From assembly GCF_900113175.1 (NCBI RefSeq), contig NZ_FOOK01000016.1:1-64000 (forward strand): DNA of 64,000 nt, read 5' to 3'. Source of the stretch: Planifilum fulgidum (lineage in GTDB: Bacteria; Bacillota; Bacilli; Thermoactinomycetales; DSM-44946). The notes below the pieces were generated by a model, which made no database searches, was not told the origin of the DNA, and saw nothing but the letters and a program-made list of their open reading frames with translations. The first letter of the stretch is position 1. Every line of letters begins with the position of its first letter. The position numbers and the translations under genes were made by a program. This document shows, one piece after another, positions 33,571 to 42,350 of the stretch.

Positions 33571-35328
33571 TCACCAGTTCCGGATCTCCCAGCCGTCGCC
33601 GGACCATTGGACGTCCACTTTTTTGCCGCCGGCCGTTTTCAGTTCCGGATTTTTGACGTACCAACCCCTGCCGTTGGCGTAATCGTCGGTTTTGTAGCGG
33701 AAACGGAGGTATTTCGTTTTCGGGGGAACGGTCACCTTCACCCGCTTCCACCCGTCGCTGTTGCCGACGAAGGGTTCCGCCAGGGGCTTCCAGCGGGTTC
33801 CGTCGGCGGAGGCTTCCACGGTTCCGGAATCTTCCCCGGTTCCCGGTTCGGCCTCCACCCGGTACCAGGTGTCGAAGGAGAGGGTGGAGGGCTTGGACGA
33901 CTCCGGCAATTCTCCGCTGCGCAGGGATCGGTCCAGATTATCGCCGTAACCGGAGAACCAGGCTCCCTTTTTCCCGAGGCCGCCCACGGGGATGGCGTCG
34001 GCGGCCAGACGGGCCACCTGGCGACGCAGCGGATTGACGGTGGGGTTCCGGTTGGGATGCACCCGGTTGGTCAGCAGGATGGCGACGGTTTGGTTTTTCC
34101 GGTTCAGCACGAGGGAGGTGCCGGTGAAGCCGGTGTGACCCATAGTTTTCTCGTCGGCCAAGGCGTCCATGTACCAGCCCTGGTTCAATTCCCAGCCCAG
34201 TCCCTGGTCATCGCCGGGGAAGTCCGGCAGGTGGTTTTTCGCCATCAGCTCCACCGTCGATTCCTTCAGAATCCGCTTGCCGCCGTATTTTCCCTTCTGG
34301 AGGAACATGTGGCCGAACACGGCCAGATCCCGGGCGGTGGAGAATACCCCTGCGTGGCCCGCCACCCCGCCGAGAGACCAGGCGTTCTCGTCATGCACCT
34401 CGCCCCAGACCAGCCCCCGTCCGGTCGCCGCCTGGTATTCCGTCGCGGCGATCCGGGGTTTCAGGGATGCGGGCGGGTTGTACATCGTGTCGGTCATGCC
34501 CAAGGGATCGGTAATGTGCTTTTTCACGAAGTGATCCAGGGACATCCCCGACAGCCGTTCCACCAGCGCCCCCAGGGTGATCAGGTTCAAGTCGCTGTAG
34601 GCGTACCGGGTTCCCGGCTCCGCCTCGAGGGGTTGACGGAACACGATTTGCAGCCGTTCTTCCCGGCTGTCTCCCATCTGGTAGAGGGGTATCCACGGGG
34701 CGAGGCCCGAGGTGTGGGTCATCAGCTGCCGGATGGTCACCTTTTCCTTTCCTTCCGCCGCAAATTCCGGGATGTAGCGGGCGACGGGGTCATCCAGCTT
34801 GAATTTTCCCTGCTCGTACAATTTCATCGCCGCCGTGACCGTGAACAATTTGCTGATGGAGGCGATGTCAAAGATGGTGTCCTCCCTCATGGCGATCGGC
34901 TTTTCCACCGGTGTGTACCGGTCGTCCCGATAGAGGAGGGAGTGGCCGTAAGCCTTGTGCTTCACCACGATTCCCCGGCGGGCGATGAGCACCACGGCCC
35001 CGGGCGTGGTCCGTTCCCGGATCGCCTGTTGAATGTGCGAATCGATGGCGTTTAAGGGCCCCACTTTCATCCCGGCGGCCTTGGGCGCCCCCCAGCGCAG
35101 CACCGGGGAGGAAATCCCCGGTTCGTCCCAGGGAAAGGGATGGTTGTTTTGGGAAGGGATCACCTGGACGCCGCCGATCTCAACCTCCGGATTTTTTTTC
35201 AGGGCGGAATCTGCCGATGCCGAAAGGAACGGAGGATTCCAGAAAGTGGTCGGAAGGAGCATCGACATCCCCAGGCTGATGCTGAGCAGTCGCCGATGTC
35301 CCCGCCATCTGCCTTTGTCTCGGGTCAT
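33571..35328 (-). CDS. exported serine hydrolase, class C beta-lactamase/esterase fold (YbbE-like)
   Basis: The 585-residue protein has an export signal (LLSISLGMSMLLPTTFW) and a penicillin-recognising-enzyme fold. The nucleophile motif is SISK in DIASISKLFT, the second motif YSD in YAYSDLNLI, and the third HTG in MGHTGFTGTS. After about residue 450 a separate beta-rich domain follows (DTWYRVEAEPGTGEDSGTVE, GWKRVKVTVPP), perhaps carbohydrate- or wall-binding. In Bacillus the homologous ybbE gene lies with NamZ, NagZ and sugar PTS genes, and the same neighbours are present here, pointing to peptidoglycan turnover. AGGAGGGAG precedes ATG 35328. Confidence 0.88.
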   Translation of the reverse strand: MTRDKGRWRGHRRLLSISLGMSMLLPTTFWNPPFLSASADSALKKNPEVEIGGVQVIPSQNNHPFPWDEPGISSPVLRWGAPKAAGMKVGPLNAIDSHIQQAIRERTTPGAVVLIARRGIVVKHKAYGHSLLYRDDRYTPVEKPIAMREDTIFDIASISKLFTVTAAMKLYEQGKFKLDDPVARYIPEFAAEGKEKVTIRQLMTHTSGLAPWIPLYQMGDSREERLQIVFRQPLEAEPGTRYAYSDLNLITLGALVERLSGMSLDHFVKKHITDPLGMTDTMYNPPASLKPRIAATEYQAATGRGLVWGEVHDENAWSLGGVAGHAGVFSTARDLAVFGHMFLQKGKYGGKRILKESTVELMAKNHLPDFPGDDQGLGWELNQGWYMDALADEKTMGHTGFTGTSLVLNRKNQTVAILLTNRVHPNRNPTVNPLRRQVARLAADAIPVGGLGKKGAWFSGYGDNLDRSLRSGELPESSKPSTLSFDTWYRVEAEPGTGEDSGTVEASADGTRWKPLAEPFVGNSDGWKRVKVTVPPKTKYLRFRYKTDDYANGRGWYVKNPELKTAGGKKVDVQWSGDGWEIRNW

Positions 35329-35371
35329 GTTCTCCCTCCTGAAGTTTTGGCGTCCGCGCCTAGGGCTGGCA

Positions 35372-36652
35372 TCAGTGTTTTTTTCCGGCCGGAGGATAGA
35401 GCAGATACCGGGCGCGAAGCTTTTGGAAATCCTTCAGTTCCTCTTTCCATTCTTCCGCAATCTTGCGGGCGGGAATCCCCGCATCCAACTTTTTGCGGAC
35501 CCGGTCGGAACCGGTCAGCTTGTCGATCCAGTATTCGTTTCCGTCTTTCCTCCAGGCGAAATCCTCGGGATACAGCTGCTTCACCTTCTCGATGATCACG
35601 AGCCCCGTCAGGATGGGGGAGAAGCGTTCGGGATCCTCCACATGGACCTGCACTCCGCCCACCGTTTCTCCCGCGTATTTGGAAAAGGTGGGGTTGAAGT
35701 AGGCTTCCCGGAAGGAAACGCCGGGCAGTTTTTCCTCGTTCAGCGCCTCCGCCAGTTCCCAACCCTTGATGTAGGGGGCTCCCAACAGTTCGAAGGGACG
35801 GGTGGTTCCGCGGCCCTCGGACAGGTTTGTTCCCTCGATCATTCCGGTTCCGGGATAGACCAGGGCCGTGTCCGTCGTGGGCATGTTCGGCGAAGGAATC
35901 ACCCAGGGAAGGCCGGTGTCCTCGTAAAGCTGATTTCTTTTCCATCCCTTCATGGCGATGACCGTCAAATCCGCCTTTTTCTTTCCTTCCTTCGGGAAAA
36001 ATTCCTCATTGAACATCCGGGCCAGTTCGCCCACCGTCATCCCGTGCCGCTGGGGGATCGGAAAGAGGCCGACGAAGGAACGGTATGCCGGATCCAGCAC
36101 CGGACCTTCCACCTTTTCCCCGCCGATGGGGTTGGGGCGGTCCAGGACGATGAAGGGTTTTCCGGCTTCGGCGGCCGCTTCCATCGCGTAGGCCATGGTG
36201 TAGATGTAGGTGTAAAAGCGGGTGCCCACATCCTGGATGTCAAAGACCAGCACATCCACTCCGTCGAAGAGGGGGATCATCTCTTCAGGCTGTTTGCCGT
36301 AAAGGTTGATAAAGGGAAGTCCTGTCCGGGGATCCTCGAAGGAACCCGGCTCCTCTCCCGCCTGTTCCGTGCCCCGGACGCCGTGTTCCGGACCGTACAC
36401 CTTGACCACCTGGATGCCCGCATCCAACATGGCGTCCAGGGCATGGCGGTAATCCCGGGTAATGGCGGTGGGGTTGGTGATCAAACCGACTTTTTTCCCT
36501 TTCAACCTGTCCGGTTGTTCGAGCAGAATTTCGAGACCGGTTTTCACTTTGGCCGGCTTTCCGGCGTGCCGGGAACCGTCCGCGTAATGCCAAACGCCGG
36601 TGAAGATCATCACGAGCGCCAATAAACCTACGGCCAGCCACCGTTTCCACAT
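35372..36652 (-). CDS. namZ: DUF1343 exo-beta-N-acetylmuramidase (NamZ/YbbC-like)
   Basis: The 426-residue exported protein carries an N-terminal membrane/signal segment and a DUF1343 domain. Conserved blocks are VGLITNPTAIT, VYGPEHGVRG, VFDIQDVGTRFYTYIYTM, LDRPNPIGG, PSPNMPTTDTALVYPGT and EGTNLSEGRGTT. Family members such as Bacillus NamZ remove terminal MurNAc from cell-wall glycan, allowing NagZ to release GlcNAc. ATG 36652 has GGGAGG nine bases upstream. It is divergent from nagZ and 43 bases upstream of the serine hydrolase gene. Confidence 0.92.
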   Translation of the reverse strand: MWKRWLAVGLLALVMIFTGVWHYADGSRHAGKPAKVKTGLEILLEQPDRLKGKKVGLITNPTAITRDYRHALDAMLDAGIQVVKVYGPEHGVRGTEQAGEEPGSFEDPRTGLPFINLYGKQPEEMIPLFDGVDVLVFDIQDVGTRFYTYIYTMAYAMEAAAEAGKPFIVLDRPNPIGGEKVEGPVLDPAYRSFVGLFPIPQRHGMTVGELARMFNEEFFPKEGKKKADLTVIAMKGWKRNQLYEDTGLPWVIPSPNMPTTDTALVYPGTGMIEGTNLSEGRGTTRPFELLGAPYIKGWELAEALNEEKLPGVSFREAYFNPTFSKYAGETVGGVQVHVEDPERFSPILTGLVIIEKVKQLYPEDFAWRKDGNEYWIDKLTGSDRVRKKLDAGIPARKIAEEWKEELKDFQKLRARYLLYPPAGKKH

Positions 36653-36839
36653 CAAAATTTCCCTCCCTGTGGAGTGTGGGATCGGAAGATCCCGGATTTG
36701 AAAAAGGAAGTGAAAACTGCTCTCCGGGACCGGGACGCGATTTCCTGGATTCCCCTTCTCCTCTTAGGATATCACAGTGAACTCATTGGTTTTAAATATT
36801 TCAAGATTGTAACATAACGCCCCGGGGAAAGGGACTTGC

Positions 36840-36868
36840 TTGACCGGGACATGCAATCGTGATAATAT
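36840..36868 (+). promoter_or_regulatory. sigma-A promoter for nagZ
   Basis: TTGACC (36840-36845) and TAATAT (36863-36868) with a 17-bp spacer, about 140 bases upstream of the nagZ start. The divergent namZ promoter should lie in the same 350-base gap. Confidence 0.6.
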
Positions 36869-37009
36869 TCCGAATGGAAATAAATCAATGAAAAGAAGGG
36901 CGGAAAGGGATTCATTTCCTTATTTCCCGTGGGAAGGCTTTTAATGCGGGAAGATGCCTGCGGGCGGGATCCGCCTGCCCGAACAAGAAACGGGAGGGGA
37001 ATCGCGTAC

Positions 37010-38782
37010 ATGCGCAAATGGCTTGCCGTTCTGTGTTCGGTCCTGGTTTTCTTCACCGTTCTTCCGGCCGCCGCTCTGGCTGATACCGGGGACGCGGTGA
37101 AGCCGGGCTGGAAGGAGGACCGGGTGGCGAAGGGATGGATTCAGAGCAAAATCCGGAGGATGACCCTGGAAGAAAAGGTCGGACAACTGTTCATGGTGCA
37201 TGTGTACGGCAGGACGCCGACGGATCCGGATTACGAGGAAATCAATTTGGAACAGAAGCGGGGCGGGAAAAACTTTAAAGAGGTGATCGAAAAGTACCAC
37301 ATCGGCGGCGTGATCTACTTCAACTGGACGGACAACATCGGCACCCCTCTCGACGCGAAGCAGGTGAACGCCCTTTCGAACGGGCTGCAGAAGATCGCCA
37401 TGAAGCAGCGCATGAAAATTCCGCTCTTCATTTCCACGGACCAGGAAGGCGGCATGGTTGCCCGGGTGACGGAGCCGGCCACGGTTTTTCCGGGAAACAT
37501 GGCCGCGGGGGCGACCCGGTCCATTGAATACGCCGGGAAATCGGCCGAAGTCATGGCGCGGGAGTTGAAGAGTCTCGGCATCAACATGAATCTGGCGCCG
37601 GTCCTCGATGTGAACGTCAATCCGGCCAATCCGGTCATCAACGTGCGTTCCTTCTCCGAGGACCCGGACCTGGTCGCCAAGATGGGCGTGGCCCAGGTGA
37701 AGGGATTCCAGGGGCAAAATATCGTGGCCACCGCCAAGCATTTCCCGGGACACGGGGATACGGACGTGGATTCCCACTACGGTCTTCCGATCATCCATCA
37801 CGACCGCGAAACCCTGGAAAAGGTGGACCTGAAGCCGTTCCGGGCGGCGATCGACGCGGGGATCGACGCGATCATGACGGCCCACATCGTGGTTCCGGCC
37901 CTGGACGACTCGGGACTTCCGGCCACCCTTTCCAAACCGATTCTGACCGATCTCCTCCGGAAGGAGATGGGCTTTGACGGTTTGATCATCACCGACAGCC
38001 TCGGCATGTCGGGGGCCAACGTCCTGCCGCCGGACCGGGTTCCCGTCGAGGCGTTCAAGGCGGGGGCGGACATCCTGCTGAATCCGCCGGATGTGGATCT
38101 CGCCTACAACGCGGTGCTGAACGCGGTCAAAAGCGGCGAGATCAGCCGGAAGCGCCTCGATGAATCCGTCTACCGGATCCTTTGGTACAAGATGAAGCGG
38201 GGGTTGTTCCACCATCCCTATGTGGACGAAAAGGAGACACGGGTCATCGGGAACAACAAACATCTGGAAACGGCGGACCGGATTGCCGAAAAAAGCATCA
38301 CCCTCCTGAAAAATGAAAAGGGGGCGCTCCCCCTGTCCAAGAGAAAAAGCGTGTTGGTGACCGGTCCGTCCGACGGCAAGCCGGAGCGGCTCGCCTCGCT
38401 GCTGGAAGAAAAGGGCATCTCCGCCGATGCCTACACGACGGGGGCCACGCCCACGTCGGCGCAAATTGAAGCGGCTGTGGAAAAGGCGAAGGGCGTCGAT
38501 GCGGTCATCGTCACCACCTACAACGCGGACTCCAACACCGGCCAGCAGAACCTGGTTCGCGCCTTGAAGGAGACGGGCAAGCCGGTGGTGGTCGCGGCGA
38601 TGCGCAATCCCTACGACATCTCCGCTTTCCCGGAAGTGGACGGATACCTGGCCACCTACGGAAACCGGGATGTGTCGGTTCGCGCGCTGGCCAAGGCGCT
38701 GACGGGAGAGGTCAATCCCTCCGGGAGGTTGCCGGTTACGGTGCCCGGGATGTTTGAATACGGATTCGGCCTGAGCTATTGA
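37010..38782 (+). CDS. nagZ: exported beta-N-acetylglucosaminidase, glycoside hydrolase family 3
   Basis: The 590-residue enzyme has a signal peptide (WLAVLCSVLVFFTVLPAAALA), a GH3 TIM-barrel with the Asp-His catalytic loop KHFPGHGDTDVDSHYGLP, the nucleophile region GFDGLIITDSLGM, and a C-terminal GH3 domain. It would remove GlcNAc from muropeptides outside the cell, as Bacillus NagZ does. GGGAGGGG lies ten bases before ATG 37010. Its last 7 bases overlap the end of the convergent EIIA gene. A second, more divergent GH3 gene is present at 51858. Confidence 0.92.
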   Translation: MRKWLAVLCSVLVFFTVLPAAALADTGDAVKPGWKEDRVAKGWIQSKIRRMTLEEKVGQLFMVHVYGRTPTDPDYEEINLEQKRGGKNFKEVIEKYHIGGVIYFNWTDNIGTPLDAKQVNALSNGLQKIAMKQRMKIPLFISTDQEGGMVARVTEPATVFPGNMAAGATRSIEYAGKSAEVMARELKSLGINMNLAPVLDVNVNPANPVINVRSFSEDPDLVAKMGVAQVKGFQGQNIVATAKHFPGHGDTDVDSHYGLPIIHHDRETLEKVDLKPFRAAIDAGIDAIMTAHIVVPALDDSGLPATLSKPILTDLLRKEMGFDGLIITDSLGMSGANVLPPDRVPVEAFKAGADILLNPPDVDLAYNAVLNAVKSGEISRKRLDESVYRILWYKMKRGLFHHPYVDEKETRVIGNNKHLETADRIAEKSITLLKNEKGALPLSKRKSVLVTGPSDGKPERLASLLEEKGISADAYTTGATPTSAQIEAAVEKAKGVDAVIVTTYNADSNTGQQNLVRALKETGKPVVVAAMRNPYDISAFPEVDGYLATYGNRDVSVRALAKALTGEVNPSGRLPVTVPGMFEYGFGLSY

Positions 38783-39306
38783 TCCTTCGGCGGCTTCGGC
38801 AGCACCCGCAGCAGTTCGTCGGTTCCGGACCGGACGGCCGACGATGCTGCGGGTTTGATTTTTGCCACCCGCTCCATGTTGGTCACCACCACCGGTGACA
38901 CCATCGATTTGGCCGTCCTTTGAAGCTTCTCCAGATCGATCCGGATGATCGGTTCCCCCGCCTCCACCCGTTTTCCCGGGGTGGCCAGGACGGTGAACCC
39001 GTCCCCCTTCAGCTCGACGGTGTTGATGCCGATGTGGACGAGGATTTCCAATCCCTCGTCGGTGGTGATTCCCGCGGCGTGGCCCGTCGGGAAGAGATGG
39101 GTCAGCGTGCCGCCGACGGGGGACAGCAGCATGTCGGATTCCGGGAGGATCGCCACGCCGTCCCCCACCATTTTCCGGGCGAAAACGGGATCCGGGACTT
39201 CGGTCAGCGGAACCGTTTTTCCGCTGAAGGGAGCGTGGATCCGGATCCAGGCGGGTTCATCGGATGAAGCGGATTTTTTTCTTCGCCAAAACGGCACTTT
39301 GATCAC
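38776..39306 (-). CDS. PTS glucose-family EIIA protein
   Basis: The 176-residue soluble domain carries the phospho-accepting H91 in ILVHIGINTVELKG with its partner H76 (TGHAAGI). The FARKMVGDGVAI block is typical of EIIA-Glc/Crr. It would pass phosphate to the separate EIICB encoded at 40442, which has no fused EIIA. GTG 39306 has AGAAGG four bases upstream; the frame continues upstream without a better start. It is the last gene of the PTS group. Confidence 0.9.
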   Translation of the reverse strand: MIKVPFWRRKKSASSDEPAWIRIHAPFSGKTVPLTEVPDPVFARKMVGDGVAILPESDMLLSPVGGTLTHLFPTGHAAGITTDEGLEILVHIGINTVELKGDGFTVLATPGKRVEAGEPIIRIDLEKLQRTAKSMVSPVVVTNMERVAKIKPAASSAVRSGTDELLRVLPKPPKDQ

Positions 39307-39426
39307 CACACCTTCTGCTTTTTTGTCGCGGGATGGCGCCCGGACCCGCCAAACCAAATGCCGGGTCCCGGGGGATGGGGAGGAGGCGCGGACGCCTCCT
39401 TCCGTCCTCGACCTGCTGCCACCGGT

Positions 39427-40341
39427 TCAGCGAAGGACGGAGGAGGCCATCCGGCGGTATGTGTGGCGCTTTCCGCGGAGGGCGACGGAGGCGGCGAAGA
39501 GATTTTCGGGCGGGGCCATCCCGAGGAGTCCGGCGTCCCCCAAGTGGAAGATGTCGGCCCCGGCTTTTTTGCTTTCCAGCGCAATGGTGCGCACCGTTTC
39601 CGCATCCGCCCCTTCCTGGGAGGTGCCGACGGCGGCCATGATAAGCCCTCCCCGCCGATGAACCGCTTCGGCGGCCCTGCGCAAAAGCGGCACGTCCAGA
39701 CCCGGGACGGTGCCGGGAGCCGGAATCAGCACCACATCCGCTCCCGCTTCCGCGAATCGGTCAGCCGATTCGACCACCTCCTCTTCCGTCCAGCCCTCGG
39801 AGGTGCCGGCGGCGTGCATCTTTCCGGCGATGATCATCAGTTCCTCCCCGAGCCATTCCCGCGCCAGGCGGATTCCCCGGAGGATGGCATCGTTGGTGAC
39901 GCCCGTTTTGGGGTTTCCCGTCAGGCAAACGAAGTCGAAGCCCAATTCCTTCACCTTTCGGAGGCTGTCCGGATTCAACGTTCTCCCGGCGCTGATCGGA
40001 ATCTGCTTCTCCATCATGGACGGATCGGGATCCACCGGTTCCAGGTTGACGCCGACGGGCCTTCCGGTGAACCGCTTGGCCAGACGGACGACTTCCTCCC
40101 CCTCTTCCACGGGCAACCCGCTGATGCGCGGGCGGTTCACGTCAAAGAGGTTGAGCAACAACAGGTCGGCGCCGAAGGAACGCGCCACTTCCGGAAGCGA
40201 AACATCTTCGAAGGGAGAGGGGAAGCGGACGATCAGCTCGGAAAGCAGCGTGCGTCCTTCGGCGGCCCGAATCGAGGCTTTCAGATCCTGCCCCTTCATG
40301 GCGGCAAAATCGCTTCCGTGACAGTCCAGGATGCGTTTCAC
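39427..40341 (-). CDS. DUF7916-like TIM-barrel protein in the PTS operon
   Basis: The 304-residue protein starts MKRILDCHGSDFAAMKGQDL and contains GADLLLLNLFDVNRP, VGVNLEPVDPDP, DFVCLTGNPKTGVTN, IIAGKMHAAGTSE, VLIPAPGTVPG and HLGDAGLLGMAPPEN. The alternating strand/helix pattern suggests a TIM barrel. Very similar proteins occur beside sugar PTS genes in other Bacillota; I recall them as DUF7916, sometimes mis-named hydrolases. The context suggests an enzyme acting on the phosphosugar imported by the adjacent EIICB, but the reaction is unknown. GTG 40341 has GAGGGGG eight bases upstream. A 14-bp hairpin lies between it and the EIICB gene. Confidence 0.8.
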   Translation of the reverse strand: MKRILDCHGSDFAAMKGQDLKASIRAAEGRTLLSELIVRFPSPFEDVSLPEVARSFGADLLLLNLFDVNRPRISGLPVEEGEEVVRLAKRFTGRPVGVNLEPVDPDPSMMEKQIPISAGRTLNPDSLRKVKELGFDFVCLTGNPKTGVTNDAILRGIRLAREWLGEELMIIAGKMHAAGTSEGWTEEEVVESADRFAEAGADVVLIPAPGTVPGLDVPLLRRAAEAVHRRGGLIMAAVGTSQEGADAETVRTIALESKKAGADIFHLGDAGLLGMAPPENLFAASVALRGKRHTYRRMASSVLR

Positions 40342-40372
40342 GCAGGTTTCCCCCTCGCTCTTTTCTTAAGGA

Positions 40373-40416
40373 CGAAGGGGGTGCGCCGATCGCGGGGTGA
40401 AGGCGCACCCCCTTCG
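40373..40416 (-). repeat. intercistronic hairpin between EIICB and the TIM-barrel gene
   Basis: CGAAGGGGGTGCGC (40373-40386) pairs perfectly with 40403-40416 around a 16-base loop. In the transcribed (minus) direction no U-run follows, so it probably modulates expression of the downstream gene or protects the EIICB message. Confidence 0.55.
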
Positions 40417-40441
40417 GGTTTTGTATTCGAATGGGACCTTA

Positions 40442-41872
40442 TTATCCGTCTTTTCGCATTTCGTGCCGAATCGCTTCCGCCAGCATGTCGGCGATGGTGC
40501 CGACGACAACCTGGGCGTGCTGGTCATCCAGTCTCATGACCCCGGCGGCGCCGAGCCGCTTCAAGGCTTCCTCGTCCAGGAGGTTTGTGTCTTTCACCCT
40601 CAACCGCAGCCGGGTGATGCATCCCTCCACTTCCAGGATGTTCTCCTTCCCGCCCATGGCGGCAAGATACTGGCGGGCTTGTTCGGCCATATCGCCGTCC
40701 GCCTTTTTCTCCTCCTTGTCCTCCTCTTTCGAGGCGAGCTGGTACTCGTCAAAGACGCTGAATCCTCCGCTTTGGGCGGCTTCCCCTTCCGATTCCCGCC
40801 CCATGGTTTTGATGTTGAAGGCCTTGATGCTGAAGTAGAACACCAGGAAGTAAAGGACGAAGAACACGGCACCGATGGGAATCAGCCACCACCCCTTCTC
40901 CGCCAGCCCCATGTTGAGGAAGTAGTCGATGGATCCCGCGGAGAAGAAGAAACCGTGCCGGATGTCAAGGGCATAGACGACAGCCAGGCTGATCGCCGTC
41001 AACAGGGCGTGGAGGACATAGAGCACCGGCGCCAGGAACATGAAGGAGTATTCCAGGGGCTCGGTGATCCCTGTCAGGAAGGCGGTGAGCGCCGCGCTCA
41101 GCATGAAGCCGGCAACGGCGGGGCGCCTTTCCTTTTTGGCCGCCAGCGTCATGGCCAGGGCGGCCGCCGGCAGACCGAACATGAAGATGGGGAAGAAGCC
41201 CGCCATGTATTCACCGGCGGTCGGATCGCCCGCGAAGAAGCGGTGCAGGTCCCCGGTTTTTCCTTCATACTCGCCGAAGACGAACCAGATGTACGAGTTG
41301 ATGACGTGGTGAAGCCCCAGCGGGATCAGCAAACGGTTCAGGAAGCCGTAGATGGCGGCACCGAGGGCGCCGATACCGGTCAGTCCGTGGCCCAGAACAT
41401 CGATGCCCGCTTGAATGTAGGGCCATACGTAACCCAGCACGAAGGCCAGAACGATCGCCGCACCGGCGGTGACGATGGGGACGAAGCGCCTGCCGCCGAA
41501 GAATCCGAGATAATCCGGCAGTTTGACGGTGTGATACCGGTTGTACAGCCAGGCGGCGAGAATCCCGGCGATGATCCCGCCGAGGACACTCATGTTGATG
41601 TCCTCGTTGATGGCCTGTGCCCCTTTGGTGATGATCTCATAGGCGATGTAGCCGGCCAGCCCCGCCGCCCCGTGGTTTTCCTTCGCCAGACCGATGGCCA
41701 CGCCGATGGCGAAGAGAACCGGAAGATTGTCCAGGACGGCGCTGCCGGTCGCTGCGATAAAGGGAATGTCCAACAAGTCCGGTTGACCGAAGCGCAGCAG
41801 AAGCCCCACGGCGGGCAACACCGCCACCGGCAACATGAGCGATTTGCCCAGCCGTTGCAACTGACCCAACAT
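40442..41872 (-). CDS. nagP: PTS EIICB, N-acetylglucosamine-type (NagP-like)
   Basis: The 476-residue permease has the EIIC membrane domain first (MLGQLQRLGKSLMLPVAVLP at the start; ITEPLEYSFMFLAPVLY) and the EIIB domain at the C-terminus with C418 in VEGCITRLRLRV. The C-then-B order and N-terminal sequence resemble Bacillus NagP rather than MurP (B-then-C). It imports and phosphorylates GlcNAc or a close relative released by NagZ. GGAGG lies nine bases before ATG 41872. The leader contains a RAT/terminator pair and a cre-like site. Assignment to GlcNAc is by similarity and context. Confidence 0.88.
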   Translation of the reverse strand: MLGQLQRLGKSLMLPVAVLPAVGLLLRFGQPDLLDIPFIAATGSAVLDNLPVLFAIGVAIGLAKENHGAAGLAGYIAYEIITKGAQAINEDINMSVLGGIIAGILAAWLYNRYHTVKLPDYLGFFGGRRFVPIVTAGAAIVLAFVLGYVWPYIQAGIDVLGHGLTGIGALGAAIYGFLNRLLIPLGLHHVINSYIWFVFGEYEGKTGDLHRFFAGDPTAGEYMAGFFPIFMFGLPAAALAMTLAAKKERRPAVAGFMLSAALTAFLTGITEPLEYSFMFLAPVLYVLHALLTAISLAVVYALDIRHGFFFSAGSIDYFLNMGLAEKGWWLIPIGAVFFVLYFLVFYFSIKAFNIKTMGRESEGEAAQSGGFSVFDEYQLASKEEDKEEKKADGDMAEQARQYLAAMGGKENILEVEGCITRLRLRVKDTNLLDEEALKRLGAAGVMRLDDQHAQVVVGTIADMLAEAIRHEMRKDG

Positions 41873-41896
41873 GTTCTTTAACCTCCCCCTTGTTGT

Positions 41897-41910
41897 TGTA
41901 AGCGCTTTTC
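41897..41910 (-). promoter_or_regulatory. cre-like catabolite-response element
   Basis: TGTAAGCGCTTTTC agrees with the cre consensus TGWAANCGNTNWCA at 12 of 14 positions. It lies in the EIICB leader, between the leader terminator and the ribosome site, where CcpA could act as a roadblock. Confidence 0.6.
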
Positions 41911-41917
41911 CGCCGAA

Positions 41918-41961
41918 AGAAAAAAGGGCAGGCACAAGCTGACAAGCTCATGCCTGCCCTT
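41918..41961 (-). terminator. leader terminator of the PTS EIICB gene
   Basis: On the minus strand AAGGGCAGGCA (plus 41951-41961) pairs with TGCCTGCCCTT (plus 41924-41934), followed by TTTTCTTTC. Its 5' arm overlaps the 3' half of the RAT structure, so the two folds exclude each other. Confidence 0.8.
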
Positions 41962-41977
41962 GTCGGCAGTAACACGC
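41946..41977 (-). promoter_or_regulatory. RAT (ribonucleic antiterminator) for a BglG/GlcT-family protein
   Basis: The transcript contains GTGTTACTGCC, nine bases or so, then GGCAGGCATGAGC. This matches the pattern TTGTTACTG...CAGGCA of LicT/SacY/GlcT RNA targets. A GlcT-like protein is encoded at 48875 in this window. Confidence 0.7.
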
Positions 41978-42079
41978 TCAATTTCATGTTACCATCTGCG
42001 CCCGCATCTTGCAACGGCTTTTGGGGTGAACCGGACGCTTGCAGTCTTCGCCGATCCTTCGGGGCGACAAGCCCCCCGC

Positions 42080-42345
42080 GCCGGGATCCATGATGAAAAA
42101 CTTCCAGAGACGGCCGTCGGGATGGCGAAAACTCCGTCTGGACGCGAAGCCGTGGTCGGCGGATCGCCTGGGAGGCGGATAGGCGTCCCAAGCCCTGTTG
42201 AAGATTTCGTCCACGCGGGCTGCCGGCCGCGCACAGGAACCCGATGACTTCGACGCTTCGGCCCGGATCGGGGATCTCCCTTTTCGTAAAGGATTCCCAC
42301 TCCCCCGGATCGATTGGCTCTTGGCCAGTGAAAACAGGAAATGAA
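42080..42345 (-). pseudogene. decayed VOC-family (glyoxalase-like) gene
   Basis: Minus-strand pieces in two frames spell the second half of a VOC/PhnB-like protein: SFTKREIPDPGRSVEVIGFL, then after a frameshift RVDEIFNRAWDAYPPPRRSA, DHGFASRRSFRHPDGRLWKF and FIMDPGA. The DHGFxxxRSFxDPDGHLWexFxMDP block is characteristic of the family. The N-terminal half is absent. It lies between the PTS operon and the arsR gene. Confidence 0.65.
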
Positions 42346-42350
42346 AATAT

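Noticed and set aside
33403-35055. 550-codon open frame on the plus strand across the serine hydrolase gene
   Set aside because: The opposite strand has signal peptide, SxxK, YSD and HTG motifs in order; the plus-strand frame has none and is rich in Gly, Arg and His.
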